DNA of 64,000 bases from Centroberyx gerrardi (GCF_048128805.1 NC_136000.1:19111946-19175945); one strand, 5' to 3'. Shown: positions 1 to 32,425, counted from the first letter of the stretch. Made by a program: numbers and translations. The notes: a model not told the origin generated them from the sequence alone.

Positions 1-1063
1 TACGTAACGCATTGTCTCTCGCATACACATAAAGCAAATCCTCACACACAGATGAGCACACACAGCTTCCCTCCATCTCTCTCTCAACTGTGTGTGTGTA
101 TGTGTGTGTGTTTGTGTGTATGTATGTGTGTGCATTTTCTTCATGGGGAGTATATTTGGGTGGCTGCAGGCTGTGTCAGAGTCTGTGGTACTTCTGCCTC
201 CATTCTCTCCCACTCTGTCTCTGAGGAATCTCACAGAACGCAATCTCCACAATCCCAAAAATCCATGTTGGTGAAGTTATTCCTCTTGACTTTGTCCATT
301 ATATGGACATGTTTCACGTTCATGTGATGTCAAAATTTCCTTCAAATGCTCTCATATTCAGGGTGAAATGAAGAAAGCATGAGCGTAGACATTCCCTTCA
401 GCCACACTGTCTCTATAATTTTGCATTTTCTGGGATTATTTTGAGTATTTCATCAGGAAAGATCAATGCTAATTACTGCTAACCTAAATATCTTCAGTAC
501 TCATCTGAGCCCCGCATCTTTATGATGGCTTTGGAAAACACTGTCTCAGCTGCCGTTTCAGACTCTCTCATAAATGCTCAATTAGGATCTGGTTATTGAA
601 CAAGACTGTTATTGTCATGCTCCTCAATGGGAGACTCCAATTTCTTTGTTGATAAGGGCATTGTCATCCTGCAAGCCATCGCTCCCATCAAGAGCGAAAT
701 GCATCATGGGATGAAGGTGATCACTCCCATTAGATGGAAAATGCAATCTGCTTAGCCCTCTTAGGGATGATTGGGTTGATTTCATGCCAGGAAATACACC
801 GCACCAGAACCCTTCTCTTGGATGGAACATTTTGTTAGTGTGTCCTTCATTTTGACATTACGCTATGTAGATCTGTACGTCTACATTAGATATGGATTGC
901 AAAATGCTACTTCACATTTTAAGGGGCTATGCAAGCAGTAACTAAGTTACTAAAACAAAACCAAAAGTGTGAAAATATGAATTTTCTAGTTTGAGGCTGG
1001 TATAGAAGAGACACACTCTCAGACTGTAATGTGGATTTAACATTACCATTTTTGTCTCCGCAG
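1..1063 (+). other. itpr2 intron (5' part of window)
   Basis: No exon with a matching frame and splice sites was seen. It holds an imperfect (TG)n at 90-132 and otherwise AT-rich unique-looking sequence. Confidence 0.6.
90..132 (+). repeat. imperfect (TG)n microsatellite
   Basis: Runs of TG broken by TATG and TTTG, in an itpr2 intron. Confidence 0.85.
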
Positions 1064-20157
<19,094 letters not shown>

Positions 20158-20699
20158 GGGGCTCTAGGCACAGACAGGGCAGCGCCTGACCCCTCTACTG
20201 GAGGATCACAGTAGAAACCACTCACAAACACACACACAAAACGCCAACCTCAAGCACAATACATTAACCCACACATAAACCCATAGTCACTAATGTCAAA
20301 CTGCAAGGGTCCAGCAAGTATTGATGCACATACATTTTGAAATTGTTCCTTTTCTACGACACAAACAATGCCTTACTGGATACAAAACTGTGCCTCATGT
20401 GCGGTGATCCTCACCCTGGCATTGGGAACAACCTGTACACTCATGCCTTCTCCTATACTGAGGGACTCGTCCCTGTGAATGATTTGCCAGGCACGGCACA
20501 CATTTGCCAATGTAGCGTTAGTGCGGCAGACAGAGGTCGAGGGAAAGGTTAAGTTAAGGTTAGCGGTTAAGTGCTGTCAGTCTATGGGCAGCCGTGTGTC
20601 GGCCCTCTGCATTCCTTGACTGACTGTGTGTGAGAGAGCGGACCAGCCACACACAGGTCAGTTATTGGCTGTGCTCCTACTGATTGACCCTCCAGAGGA

Positions 20700-20702
<3 letters not shown>

Positions 20703-20753
<51 letters not shown>
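20703..20753 (+). repeat. (GT)n microsatellite in itpr2 3' UTR
   Basis: About 25 uninterrupted GT units, inside the inferred 3' UTR. Confidence 0.95.
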
Positions 20754-20756
<3 letters not shown>

Positions 20757-21530
20757 TAACATCAAGTATTCTCCCCCTGGGCTTTTAGATTTCTATTGGT
20801 ATTTATGTGAAATGTGGAGATCATAACTGGAGTATTATTATTGCGCTATGGAAAATTTGTTGTTCTTTATCTTGCTGCCTTACTCATTAACTTTTACCTA
20901 CATTGCAATTCCTGACAGTGCACTTTTTTTTAAAAAATGGTAAAAAGTTCTGCTCATAACTGGAGACCTTGATTAGTTCTGGACATTATTTTTGCGTGCT
21001 GTGTCCTTTTTTGAAAATGCATTCACTGCACCATTTCATTTGCCTTTTTACAGAATTTTACAAAGTATATAAATAACAGAAATGTGAATTTAAATAATCT
21101 GATTACCTGTGTGGAACTTACTTGAAAGGTCTTTTTATGTCTAAATCTTATACTGGTACAGAGTGTAGTGCTGACTGAAGATGATATGGTTACTTTTACA
21201 GTTCTTTGTTACAATATAAAGATCCTCCTGTCGAGATATCAGCTAATACTGTAATATTTACTGTATCTTCTCATATCATCTTCATCTTCTACTGTTGGAC
21301 TTTTTCTGACTTTGTTTTTTGGTCTTTTTTTTTTAACTTACAGTGAAAATCCTTCTCACTAGTTTCCTCTTGGACTGCAATTAATTGTTAGTCTGAAATT
21401 GTGTTTTTAAACTTGCACAACCAAATGGCAGATTATGAGTGCATGCACTTGATGGGAGCTGTCCTTTGATGCTTTCTATAAAAACAAAGTGTATAGATAG
21501 TGTATTTTATGTTGTCAGATGTTGTATTGT

Positions 21531-21536
21531 AATAAA
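21531..21536 (+). terminator. itpr2: polyadenylation signal AATAAA, itpr2
   Basis: Canonical hexamer 1,374 bases after the itpr2 stop codon. Confidence 0.6.
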
Positions 21537-21555
21537 TTTGTAACAAGATAAGACT

Positions 21556-24500
21556 TACTGTCATGCTTTGAGTCGGCGGCTTTATGGAGGAATTTGCCTC
21601 AGGCGTTGTTGGGATTGAATGAATACCCAAACGCCCACCCACACCCCAGGCTCACCCTCACCCGCCACACACACACACACATCAGGCCGCGTCAGGCAGG
21701 ATCATATTTTAGCTGGTTTGTCATCTAATACAAGAAGAAAAGTAAAAAAATACATTGTGTATTAGTGTTGTCACCACACTGCTATTCTGCTTACTTCATC
21801 TTGGCTTTTCATTGCAGCTAATTAATAGCTGATTAATGATACACATAGGCAAGTGGACTCATTAGACTCAGGACTTCTGTTATTATTTTCACTTCATGAG
21901 ATTTAACACTATCCAACTTTCTTTTTCTATGAATGCAGGAATTTAAATAGTAAAAGAAGAGATTGGGTGTTTTTCTAGCAGAGGTGGAAAATAATTACAG
22001 CTGGAGCTCTAACTGTCCTTGAGTAGATTTCTTAGGTAATGTTTCTTTCATCAAGTGCATTCCAAAGTCTGTGCTTTCGCTTTAACAGATATTTAAGTAT
22101 TTATCCCCACTATGATTAAAATGTCTTTTTAGTCATGAAACTATTAGGTATATTGAGGCCTGTCGTCCACACATCCATCCACATTGTTGACCGTTTAGTA
22201 CTTTAGCACTTGTGTGACACATTTGGGATGATAAATGAATCAGCAGAGGACCTGAACTGGTCTTTTGTAATCCAGTCCTGTCATTTCCCCTGTATAGAGA
22301 AGCCCAGCCCTCTTGGCTTCAGTTAGCTGTTTACGCTGGCAGGGCTGCATTTGCTCCTGCCGCCTGTGACAGCCATTAAAATTAGCTCCACGCAGTGCCA
22401 TAATAGTGAGCAGCTGTCACTGCGTAGACAAGAAGGGTAAAGTCCAGCGTTACTGGAATGTATCGGACTCAGAGAGGGGAGCAAGGGGAGGAGATAATAC
22501 CGGGACCGTCATTCCTGTCTGCCAAAGTCTCATCGCCATAGTGCGCTAACAAACAAACACCCGCCGCCTTGGCCGGTATCTCTTCTCAGGCCGGCCCTGT
22601 GGTCAGCTGAGGTTTATGTTGTTCGCAGTGTAGTGAGAGAAAGGTTAACTTGGGTGTCCTTAGATACCAAAATCACTTTGTGTTTCTCTTCATTAGTAGG
22701 ATAAACACGATGGTCCACTTCATTTCATAGTCACAGTGAACATGTTTAATGCACGTGAGCGGCGTATTATTTATGTACGCAACCTGAGACACAATTGGTT
22801 CAGGGCCATTTTTGAATGTCTTTGCAATCCACAGCCAAGAGTCACATGCTTGGCCTGTGTGTATTCAGGAGTGTGAACACGCCCTGAGGAGGACAATAAA
22901 TGCAAGGCAATGTCCCAAACACCTCTGAGGCTCGGCTCTTTCTGCGACCGGCGCTTTATCCAATGTGTTTTGGAGTCAGGTGCTTTGACCTTGATGCACT
23001 TGAAGGGATTGTGTTTTCTGACCAAATCTTCAGTGATATTAACTTAGATATAACCTCACAATATATTTAACTGGATAAGTGAAATAGTGGATCTGAATTC
23101 ATGGTCACACCACAATCCCTGTTGTTTACACATTGCTGAGTGAAAGTTGATCCAATTTGTGTCATCAATACAGATATTGATCTTCTCTGTCTTGTGCAGT
23201 CTTGTCTCCTCTTAAGACCCAGATCAGTTTCACTGGACACCAAGTTCAGATATTATTCAGTGTTTTTGCCTTGAATAATCAACACAAACAGTTGTTCCTG
23301 AGGGTGGAAGGTCTCTTTTTTTTACTGTCATTTATATAAATAAACTTGCCCTCGTGATGACTGGCATGTGACTTCCTGTGTCTGGCTGTGAGATTGAGCC
23401 TTTGTGGTCACATGATGCATCATAACACCCCACAAGCAGAAAACACCACAAACATCCCTGCCCTCCATCACGCTTAGCTGCAGTGTGTACAGTGTGAGCC
23501 CACATGCAAAATGCACCGTAAAACAGAATTCATAAATTATTCCCATGATCTCAGGCATTTCAGCATGGTTTATGAACTCTCTTTTATTATCCTGGGTGAT
23601 TTAACTGGCATATGGGCACATCTAGTTAGAAACTATTACTTAAATAATACAGGAGATAGAGCTACTGTAAGATTTTTGGCACTGCTGCTATCATATGTAT
23701 TACACTTGTGGCCAAACCTCAACAGTATTATTGCTTTTGCTATCCAACAGCGCTCCATTTTCACTGACAATGTTGTCTGAAAATGATGGGTTGGATGTTT
23801 AATTGGAACGTGATACACATTTTGAAAAGGTGAGGTGGGACACGTTCACAAGTTCATTGCCATAAGAGAGTGACACTGAGGATGCCTATCAATCACAGTG
23901 AACAATCACAACTAACTTGTGTAAATTATACAATTTGATAATAGTTATAATCACAGTCTATCACAATTAGGCTCAAACAAAGAAGAATTCAAAAGAATTT
24001 ACTAAATCAGCCGTCCATCTGAGCAGGTGCAGAAACTGTCTCTTGGTGATGTCACACATTAGAGTCATACTTCTTTGAGTTCTAGCTTCATTCTGAGAAT
24101 GAGTTGTTCATAGAGATGACAAATATAAATTCTGCTAAAGTGTGTATTTCCCCACCAACCTTGATAATATGCTCCTTGGTATTTATAAAAAGATAAGTGT
24201 TATGTTTGTTTTAATGGAGAGAGCTGAGCTCGGAGGATGAGTGCAGTCGGAGTTCATTGATTCGCTTTCAACTCAGCTTCGGTCTTAATAGAAACATAGG
24301 TAGCAAACAGAATCAATTAATTTGCATATGAGTGGAGTTTGGAGTTTGGATGGACTCTTTTTGTCTATTTATATATGGAGTGAAAAAACAGGAGAAAAGA
24401 AACTTCACATGAGTCTGACATGAAAACTGTATTTGTAATGACAAACAGTATGACAATCTTGAAAGAGAAAATGCACATATTGGCATGTTTTTAAGCCTTT

Positions 24501-26186
24501 TGAAAAGCTTCTTTCTCAAACACCAGATTTAAGGCCTCTGCTGAAGAATAAATAATACTGTTCACCATCCTCAGTCCAGCACCCTTTTTCATTATCAACA
24601 AATAGCATATAATATTGCACGCTAATTACACATTCCCACGGGCCGCATGTTCCATCTAATTTGCCACAGAAACTGCCTCACGTTTGCCATTCCCATTCTG
24701 CTCTGCATGCATCATAGGTGAACAGTGTCGCCACCTGAGACGAGAGTGAGAAAAAAAACAAAGCTGGCCCTCTAGATAAGGCAGAGCGCATCAAGCCTAT
24801 TTTTTTAAAATTAGAGACATACAATTTTGCGGCTGTTTCAACGCTTTTGCTCCTCCCTCCTAAACGAAAACAAATGAAACGTCGGTGTGATGATTTGGAT
24901 AGAACAGTCCAGCTGCCCGTCTGAGTACCCCCTTCCCCACCCCGACCCATTCCCCCCCTTTGTGGCTGCAGTAGTTTGACTCCTACGGCTGTTTGAGTCA
25001 TGGCTTACTGCTGGCTAGTGGCCTGGCATCCACCTTCGCATGCCACAGCCCGGCTCCGAGCCCCAGTCTGAATCCAGCCTTAGTGCTCATAAAGTGAAGC
25101 CTGCCCAGGTTGTGTTACTGTTGTCAGGCTCGGGCAGTGTTTTTGTTTTTTATGCTCTGAACCTAGTACATATAACTGATTGTCTAAAAGGCCACAGGGT
25201 TTGTTCGCTTCATATATCAAAAAAATGCTTTCTTGTAATTTTCCAGCAAGGAATTTATACAAACTTTTTAGGGAATATTTACATATAACAGCCAGTGTAG
25301 TGATAAACTTGGTTTTACATAAGTTTATATTGTGGCAAATTTAACAAAACAGAAGTCGATCATGGAAGCTCCCCAACTTACATTATATCTGAACTCTATA
25401 TTTTTCAAACCTCAAACCTAAACTAAAATATAGAACCTAAGAGAAAGATTTTTGCTCCTGCGTTTAGTCATTAAATATTTGATCGCCTTTGATTGTGAGA
25501 AAACTGTTTTCCAAACATTATCCGTCTGAGGCTTGAGGCAATGCTATTTTATCATTCACAACACAGTGATTCAGTGTACCACCTAAAGCATCACTGGAGG
25601 ACATTATCACGTACATTAAATCTCAATAAATCCTACACCAAAGACAATTTTGCAAGACCATGTAGAATTTTAGGATGTGAGAAATTAAGTGCATAAAAAT
25701 GATCTCTGTTTTGGTTTCAGCACAGTGCCTCTTTAAGTGGTTTAGTATGGCATCTGTATAAAGGCTATATGTCAGTATTGTTAGAGCAAGACTTTTCAAC
25801 AGAGCAAACATCAAGACCATTGAAAAGATTATAAAAAATCCAAAATTTTGAAACAAAAGATTGGTGCAGCTTTCCAAAAATATACCATCTGTTGTTTTTT
25901 CCTCTTCAACTATCTAAGTTATCTCCATAACATTGACAACTGGAAGTACAAAGTTACTAATACGGTATACAAAATTTGTGCAAAAAGCCATTATAGTAAA
26001 ATACAACTACCCAAAAAAGTAAATATGAATTCAAAATTGTGATCAAAAGAAAACACGCATATGCACACACCAGAATGGTAAATGTTCCACATCTGTCCAT
26101 AAGAGTGTAATCATGGCAGGTGGCATTACTCGACCCTCCATCCTGATTTCACCTATCAGTGTCGCCCCATCAGCTCTTTCGTCACA
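21556..26186. other. intergenic region between itpr2 and sspn (tail to tail)
   Basis: 4.6 kb. I found no exon, RNA gene or clear transposon. The part just below 26,187 must include the sspn 3' UTR, but I could not fix its polyadenylation site. AT-rich around 25.2-26.0 kb. Confidence 0.55.
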
Positions 26187-26546
26187 TTAGACCTTCTGCC
26201 ACTGCTGGGCGGAGGGAGAGCCGATCTGCAGACCAACGAAGAAGACCTGGTAGCGGTGCTTCCACATGATGAAGGCGCCGACTGCACAGACGAGCGCTTG
26301 GGCCAGGTTCAGCACGATCTGGAGCAGGAAGTACAGCGTGAGCGTCCCGGTGATCACCTCGCAGTCGCTGACCCCTGCGTAGGTGAAGGTGCGGGCGATC
26401 GGGTCCTCCGGGTCCAGAATGCACACGCAGTCCTCTCCCACCTCCTTGCAGCTGAAGTGACTGGCCTGCGAGTAGTGGTGTCCAGCAAACGCCATGACCA
26501 ACACAGAGATGACCAGACCGATGGTACACAGGACGAAGTACAGGAG
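26187..26546 (-). CDS. sspn: sspn exon 3
   Basis: Acceptor CTCTGCAG precedes 26546. Encodes LLYFVLCTIGLVISVLVMAF, the cysteine-bearing loop and MWKHRYQVFFVGLQIGSPSA, ending QQWQKV with TAA at 26189-26187. Confidence 0.93.
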   Translation of the reverse strand, partial: LLYFVLCTIGLVISVLVMAFAGHHYSQASHFSCKEVGEDCVCILDPEDPIARTFTYAGVSDCEVITGTLTLYFLLQIVLNLAQALVCAVGAFIMWKHRYQVFFVGLQIGSPSAQQWQKV

Positions 26547-29225
26547 CTGCAGAGGGCAGAGAGAGAACAAAGGGGGACCGGGTCACAGGTCATGCAGTTT
26601 CACCTTGTAAGCTTTGCTCTGAAGTGTCCGTGTAGATGTATTTCAGTCATACAGGTAATAAGATGTCCAAAAATGATATACATATAAACAAAATCCACTG
26701 GACTTAAAATGAAGAGTTCTAGAACTCATCATTTCTACTACTCTAGAACTCTAGAATAGTCCTAGAACTGAATCCGACAGGCTTCTTCGGTTCTCCCTGT
26801 CGGATGAGTGGTGAAACATCTTCTACTCCTCATTTTAAGTCCAGTGGATTTTGTTTATATATTTTATATGTTTTTTGACATTTGCTCTGAAATGGTTTTC
26901 TTGTGTATCTTAAGAACAGTGCACTTTTTACATTAGGAAAAAGTCTGTTGTCTCATGATTAACTCAAAGTGCCATAATATAAGTCTGGAAATAGGCAGTG
27001 CCTTCAACTCAGAAAATTACCCACAATACTACTGGGCAGGGTTTGACCCTAGTTTAATACATCCATGGTCTGACCCTGAGACTAGGAGCCACGCCCTTAG
27101 CACAGAGCACACACTGAACATGTGAGATTCCCCTGCAGCTGCAGCTACTTCCTACCTTTGTCCACATCCTGTGTGAGTACACATTATGTTGAATGACAGC
27201 GTGTGTCTAAAAATATGTCTGGTAAAATGTGACAGAGGCTTTATGTAGTTTATGCAATTACACAATCTCAATAACACTAACCCCTCATCTTAATCCATCC
27301 CTTATATAACAGCAGCCGTCATTCACTGGTGCATTTGCTCTCAGTTACACGCTGCTTATGGAATTATGCAAGCGATGAGCGTTGCTTGATTTGAAATGGC
27401 ATTTATGTTAATTTTGGAACAGCTGTGAAATCTGCAGTATGGGTTGTTACCAGAAGATATAGTATGTACAACAAGTACATCAACAAGTACTTTGTTGAGC
27501 CTTGTTCATGCATTCAGTGCACTGCTAAATGGAAATTATCTGAAACCCCAAAACAGGTAGGAACTGAAAGGAGTCAATGCTCATTTTGTTGCTGTTTACA
27601 GCCCACACAGCGTCCTGAAACACTTTTCAGTAAGTGCTTCGAAACACATGAAGGACGCCTTCAGGCACTTAATAAAACCACCTTATGTTTGATAAACTGG
27701 GTGCCTTGAAACACCAAATAAGGATTTGAAACAACACTTAGAGAGTCAGGAATCTCATCTGAAAAAATAGTAAGAGTTTCCTTTCAAAATGTCTCCAGTT
27801 ACAATTACAATTTCTACCCATCAGACTTGTTACTTGTGTCTTGAAAGCCTTACCCCGAGGGCAAATCAAACGAATAAATGAGCTGACTGAGGATTAAACC
27901 CACAAATTCTTTCTGAATACTGTAAAGCCAGAAGACCACAGAGCTGGTTACATTTTTGACATTAGTCAATCAAAAGCACATTTGTATTAAGAGGCAAATA
28001 GATAGAGAGACAGAGCACTAATTGCAACTATTTTGACATTCAGATTATTCAATGTTTTTAAAGGATTTTTGATACAACAGCATTTATAGATAAGAGAGGG
28101 AGCAAAAAGATTAAAAAGAATTACAAAGAATGAGTTAAAATCTGAACCCACAGAGCTCATGACAGTTGTGATTGTATTTATCCACTCATCCACTGCAGCA
28201 CCTGATTGTCTGCTTTCTAGACAAGTCATAGTTTATCTTGGTGTGAAGGCACAGGTCATATTTCCAAAAGAAGGAAGTATACATTATTATAATAACATGT
28301 GAATGGAGCATGGTGTTTCCAAGCACTTGCTTCTCAGCGGGAGACAATGGTGGGCCAATTTTAATTGCCTAGAAATTCCAACTGCATACATCGTGTGGCC
28401 AATTAAGCTACACGATCAAGACACATTAATGAATGTACTCATCCACTCATAGGCTTCCTGCAGAGCTATAACAAACAGGAATTCAGTTTGATGCCTTTCT
28501 CTCTATGCCATTGACTGCAGTTGCAGTGTTTCTGATCTTGAGCACAGCCACACAAACAGTATCTCAATGAGTAAATCATTGTTCTCTGCAAAGGCCTTGG
28601 TCTGGAAAATACACTGACCCATTTGATCAGGCTGCACATTTTACTGCAATACGATTCTACAACCTTTGTAAAGTCGTTGATTTCAGTGAGACGGAGAGAG
28701 GGGCATGACATACAAGACATGACAGATCTTCAGTCACAGAGTGATTTAACTTTTTCTTCTACAGAAAATGTGTCAGCATGCCCTTAGACTCACCTTGGCA
28801 ATGAATTGCATAGAATTCCTCTCATCAGGGTGATAGGTGATACAGTACAGGATGAGGCCCAGGATGGAAACTAAACACAGCTGTAACAATACAACAGAAA
28901 AGGTCAACATAATCCCATTTTTTGTCCCAATTTTCTCCTTCCATTATCAGAAAGAATGTATTCAATCCATGCACACTAAGCTTGATATATACTCATACAT
29001 GTTGCCATGATATAATTGTAATATATGTTTCAGTTGCACACAATATGTGAACAAGAATCTTGTTTCTAGACAGATTTTTGCACCCAGGTTTCCATGAGTG
29101 TCTTTATTAATATTGCACTGTTCAGCTGCAAGCTGTCATCTGATTACATTATCACAGTTATGGTAAATTAGATGATTTTCCTCCTCTTTGGGATCTCTTT
29201 CTCTGTCTCTCTCTCTCATGCACAT

Positions 29226-29266
<41 letters not shown>

Positions 29267-30038
29267 CTATCTCTTCAGTGCAATTGGAGTCTTGTGACTA
29301 ACGTGCAGCATCTTATTTAAATGTTTTTCCCAGGTTCTTAAGCAGTCAGGACTTTCTGGAAAGTTCTTGATGACCTCCGTGTTTTTCACTTGGCTGAATC
29401 TCGTGAGGATCTAACTCGGGATGTTCAAGTGTCCAGGGATGTTTTTGATTGCACACAGCATCTGTGATAGGCTGGAATAGTAGACTGACGAAGCAGAAAC
29501 AGACATGTTTTTCACAAACCAAAATGTGACCTTAAAGGTTATTCTGAACTATAAGGATAAGTAAAAATAACCATTTTCAATAGTTAAAGATTAATTTTGT
29601 TTTGACACAAGTACATTTAATCCTGGCTGTTTATGTTTGCAGCTTGCAGCAGCCTGTATGTGAAGGAATATTTTCCCAGATGAGGGACATTAAATCAATT
29701 TTTAAACAAATGTGTGAATATAATTAAAACAACTGTCATGTTGACACATTAGCTTGTTTCCTGTACTAACCTAACATTGTTCACCTACTTGTACAGAACA
29801 CCAAATTATGATTACTTGCCTGTTACCTTAATGTTATTTCAGAAATTAGACAATTATTAACTACAACTACATTCTTCATCATGTCCTGAAAGCACTCAAA
29901 ATATTCATGACTGATAATCTGCTATGTTCTGTATGTCTAAGTCAAGGCTGGAAAAACTTTCTCTCTTAAAACTAAATTACAATATACAGCTTCCCTTTAA
30001 GTGTCATTTAAGTGACTTTTTGGCCAAGTAAATGGAAT

Positions 30039-30073
<35 letters not shown>

Positions 30074-30807
30074 GTAAGACAGATGGTATGGATGACAAGG
30101 AGGTTGTATTTATGTATACATAACACATTTGCAAGTCATAAGGTATTTAGAAGCTTCCTAGGTGTTTAAGAGTCAAGCTGCTCTGTGGCATGCTGGGATG
30201 GAAAGAGGAATAAACCTGTGGTCGGCTTGTCTCCTGTGCCCAGATGTTCGTGATTTACTGGACATATGGACATATAACACAGACAGGGATGGGTGCGAGC
30301 AGGACAGTGAGACAGAGATGGATGGCAGATTCAGGTGACGAGTCCATTTGTGTGTATGCAGCCAGGTGAAAATAACAGATGGGGATTTATTAGAACATGA
30401 CAATACCGGTGATTTCCCATGCCTACAGTTACAGTATGGCCCCAGGCTAGGCTACTGGGTAAGGGCCAATGCTGACATGCAGTGAGGTGAGGATGGCCGA
30501 TAAATTAAGGGCTACAGCCGAGGGTCATGCAGCAGTACCGTGAGATGGGTATAGGGAAGCGACCAAGGTGCCATGCAAATATGAGGACGGAGCTTACGAT
30601 GATCCCGGCCCAGTGTGGCGTCTCCCTGGCCAGCAGCGAGGGGCTGATGGCCAGCATGAGGAAGGCCACGGTGGCGACGGCCACCCCCAGCAGCAGCTGG
30701 AGCAGGGCGACGAGCAGAGGGAAGCGACAGCCACAGCACTTATGGGCGTCCTGTGGCGCCGGGCCTTCATCGCTCTTCATACCCTTCTTCTTCTCCCCCT
30801 GTCCCAT
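26187..30807 (-). CDS. sspn: sspn, sarcospan
   Basis: Sarcospan is a four-helix membrane protein of the dystrophin-glycoprotein complex at the sarcolemma. Coding exons on the minus strand: 30807-30598 (70 codons), 28880-28794 (29 codons), 26546-26187 (119 codons plus stop), all phase 0 with GT/AG sites, giving 218 aa against 243 in human; the N terminus is shorter. Helices: about residues 22-47 (after CCGCRF), 57-78, 100-124 and 185-210. The large loop between helices 3 and 4 has CKEVGEDCVC and SDC cysteines, as in the family, and the C-terminal part has MWKHRYQVF. The start chosen is MGQGEKKK (ATG at 30807-30805, purine at -3); MKSDEGPAP nine codons in is an alternative. It is divergent from bhlhe41 and tail-to-tail with itpr2, as in mammals. 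Confidence 0.92.
26547..28793 (-). other. sspn intron 2 with foldback repeat
   Basis: 2.2 kb. A 31-bp perfect inverted repeat occupies 26682-26860; the remainder shows no recognised feature. Confidence 0.6.
26682..26860. mobile_element. foldback element with 31-bp perfect inverted repeats
   Basis: Arms at 26682-26712 (start ATATAAACAAAATCCACTGG) and 26830-26860 are perfect reverse complements with a 117-base spacer. Inside is a second stem TCCGACAGG/CCTGTCGGA (26773-26781 and 26796-26804). The nested symmetry suggests a MITE or the folded remnant of a larger element; the family is not identified. Confidence 0.6.
28794..28880 (-). CDS. sspn: sspn exon 2
   Basis: 29 codons, too short to stand out as an open frame: LCLVSILGLILYCITYHPDE then RNSMQFIAK. 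The acceptor GTTACAG precedes 28880 and the donor GTGAGT follows 28794. The frame joins exons 1 and 3 and matches the human CLVAYLGL...DERTCIQF segment. Confidence 0.92.
29227..29259 (+). repeat. (CA)n microsatellite
   Basis: About 16 CA units. Confidence 0.9.
30041..30070 (+). repeat. (GT)n microsatellite
   Basis: About 15 GT units. Confidence 0.9.
30598..30807 (-). CDS. sspn: sspn exon 1 (coding part)
   Basis: Encodes MGQGEKKKGMKSDEGPAPQD, then CCGCRFPLLVALLQLLLGVA and ARETPHWAGII. The donor GTAAGC follows ATC at 30600-30598. Confidence 0.92.
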
Positions 30808-30941
30808 CTCTCCTCCTGTCTTCACACTAGCCTGTCTTTAGCCCTCGAGACGGCTACTTTCTCTCTCTTTTCCCTCTCTGTCCTCGCGACTTTTACTGTC
30901 GTACTGTTTGGGGTGGATGAGCTTGCCCTGCTGTCTGCCTC

Positions 30942-31001
30942 TCCCCCCCCTTTCCCTTCTCTTCCCTTCCCGTCCCCTCCCTTCCCTTCCCCTCCCTGCC
31001 G
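30942..31001 (+). repeat. polypyrimidine tract upstream of sspn
   Basis: About 60 bases almost only C and T on the plus strand, with repeated CCCTTCCC/CCCTCCC blocks. It lies 135-195 bases upstream of the sspn start codon, so it falls in the 5' UTR or core promoter. Confidence 0.75.
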
Positions 31002-32206
31002 CGGCCTCCTCTCACCATAAGCCCAACTCGGCTGCTATTTGGAATCAGAGAAGGCTCTGAACTAATATGGAAAACATTTGGACTGGATTCCTTCAGCGGC
31101 TCCAGTGCCACATATAGAGCAGCAGCATACTGTGGAGGAAAGGAAGAGGAGGGAAGGGGGGGAAGGAAGACACGAAGGGGGACTCCAACAGACGACTACA
31201 GGCGGGCTGTGAAATGAAGTCACTTGTATTCACGCTGTAAAAAAGACAGGGAAAGTCAGGGGCAAATCAGCAGGTATGAGTTAAATGAAAACCGACACCG
31301 GGAATGGTCATACTTTTCTAAATATACTGTTCTAAAGCGGGACTGATTGTATCATTCTTTGTCAACACTGTTACACAAAAGGACCATATGCTGCAGGCCT
31401 GAACAAGTCACATGATTTAGAGGAAGAAGTAATGTGATCATAAGACATGTGAGGGCATTACTGTGGCTCTGATCCTCTATGAAAATGATGAAAACTTGTA
31501 ATAATTGGTGGAAATAATGCAAGGGCTCTTGGCGGAAGGAATGTAAGAGGCAATTAAGAAGGCTTTATGCCAATTTCACACTGTTAAAATGAAAATTCTG
31601 TTAGTACGAACTGTAGATTTATCATAATCATAATGAGTAGTCAAACTAACTGTGATGTAAGCCGTTCCTCAGAATAAGCAAACTTGGATAATAACAAATC
31701 ATAATCAATACATTTGGTCCAAACATTTTGAGATTTACAGTTATGCAACAGGTGTCATGACATTACATGTCAACTCACATTAGATACCACTTCTGTGATT
31801 GGAGTAATGCATAAATTATGTACATAAATTAGATTTAGATGGACAGTCCTGGATTATTTTGACATCATGACACCTTTTCTACTTTCTTGTCTGTCTTCAA
31901 AAAGCATGATTAATTGATTGAGTTTTAATTACTGATTCATCTATAATCAATTGATTATTGCGGGCTATTTATTTGAGCACTTATTTATTTTCGAGATCAT
32001 AAATAGATCTGATGAAGCTTGAGGTGGAACAAATTAAAAGCCAAATTCGAAACTTTTATGAGCACTTACTCCCCTCAGCGTCATCACATTAAATAATTAT
32101 TGTGGTTTTTTTTTAATCTGCATTATTGAACAAACACGCTCGAGTGAAGGCGGGAAAGCGCACCCATTCTCTTACAGGCGGCTGAGATGAATCAGGAACC
32201 GCGACG

Positions 32207-32212
32207 CACGTG
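32207..32212. promoter_or_regulatory. CACGTG E-box, distal
   Basis: Canonical palindromic E-box 1,114 bases upstream of the bhlhe41 start codon. Confidence 0.45.
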
Positions 32213-32358
32213 TTTGAGCACACAGCTGGGCCAGTGCCATGGTTACTGACAGCGCACCTTTGGGTGACTGGAGAGAGGGAGTGTAATGGATGTGTAGGTT
32301 ACCCTGCCCCGCTTCAGGCAACTACAGAAAGTGACAGACCCACACGAACGCGCGCGGG

Positions 32359-32362
<4 letters not shown>

Positions 32363-32423
<61 letters not shown>
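32363..32423 (+). repeat. (CA)n microsatellite
   Basis: About 30 uninterrupted CA units between the distal and middle E-boxes. Confidence 0.95.

Positions 32424-32425
<2 letters not shown>

Larger units (their letters stand above)
20158..21555 (+). other. itpr2: itpr2 3' UTR with polyadenylation signal
   Basis: No further acceptor is needed after the stop. The first convincing AATAAA is at 21531-21536, so cleavage is likely near 21,550. A (GT)n of about 25 units at 20703-20753 lies inside the inferred UTR. The exact end is inferred. Confidence 0.6.
28881..30597 (-). other. sspn intron 1
   Basis: 1.7 kb; (CA)n at 29227-29259 and (GT)n at 30041-30070, otherwise nothing recognised. Confidence 0.6.

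Noticed and set aside
26256-26687. 143-codon plus-strand open frame
   Set aside because: Antisense shadow of sspn exon 3, running into the intron.
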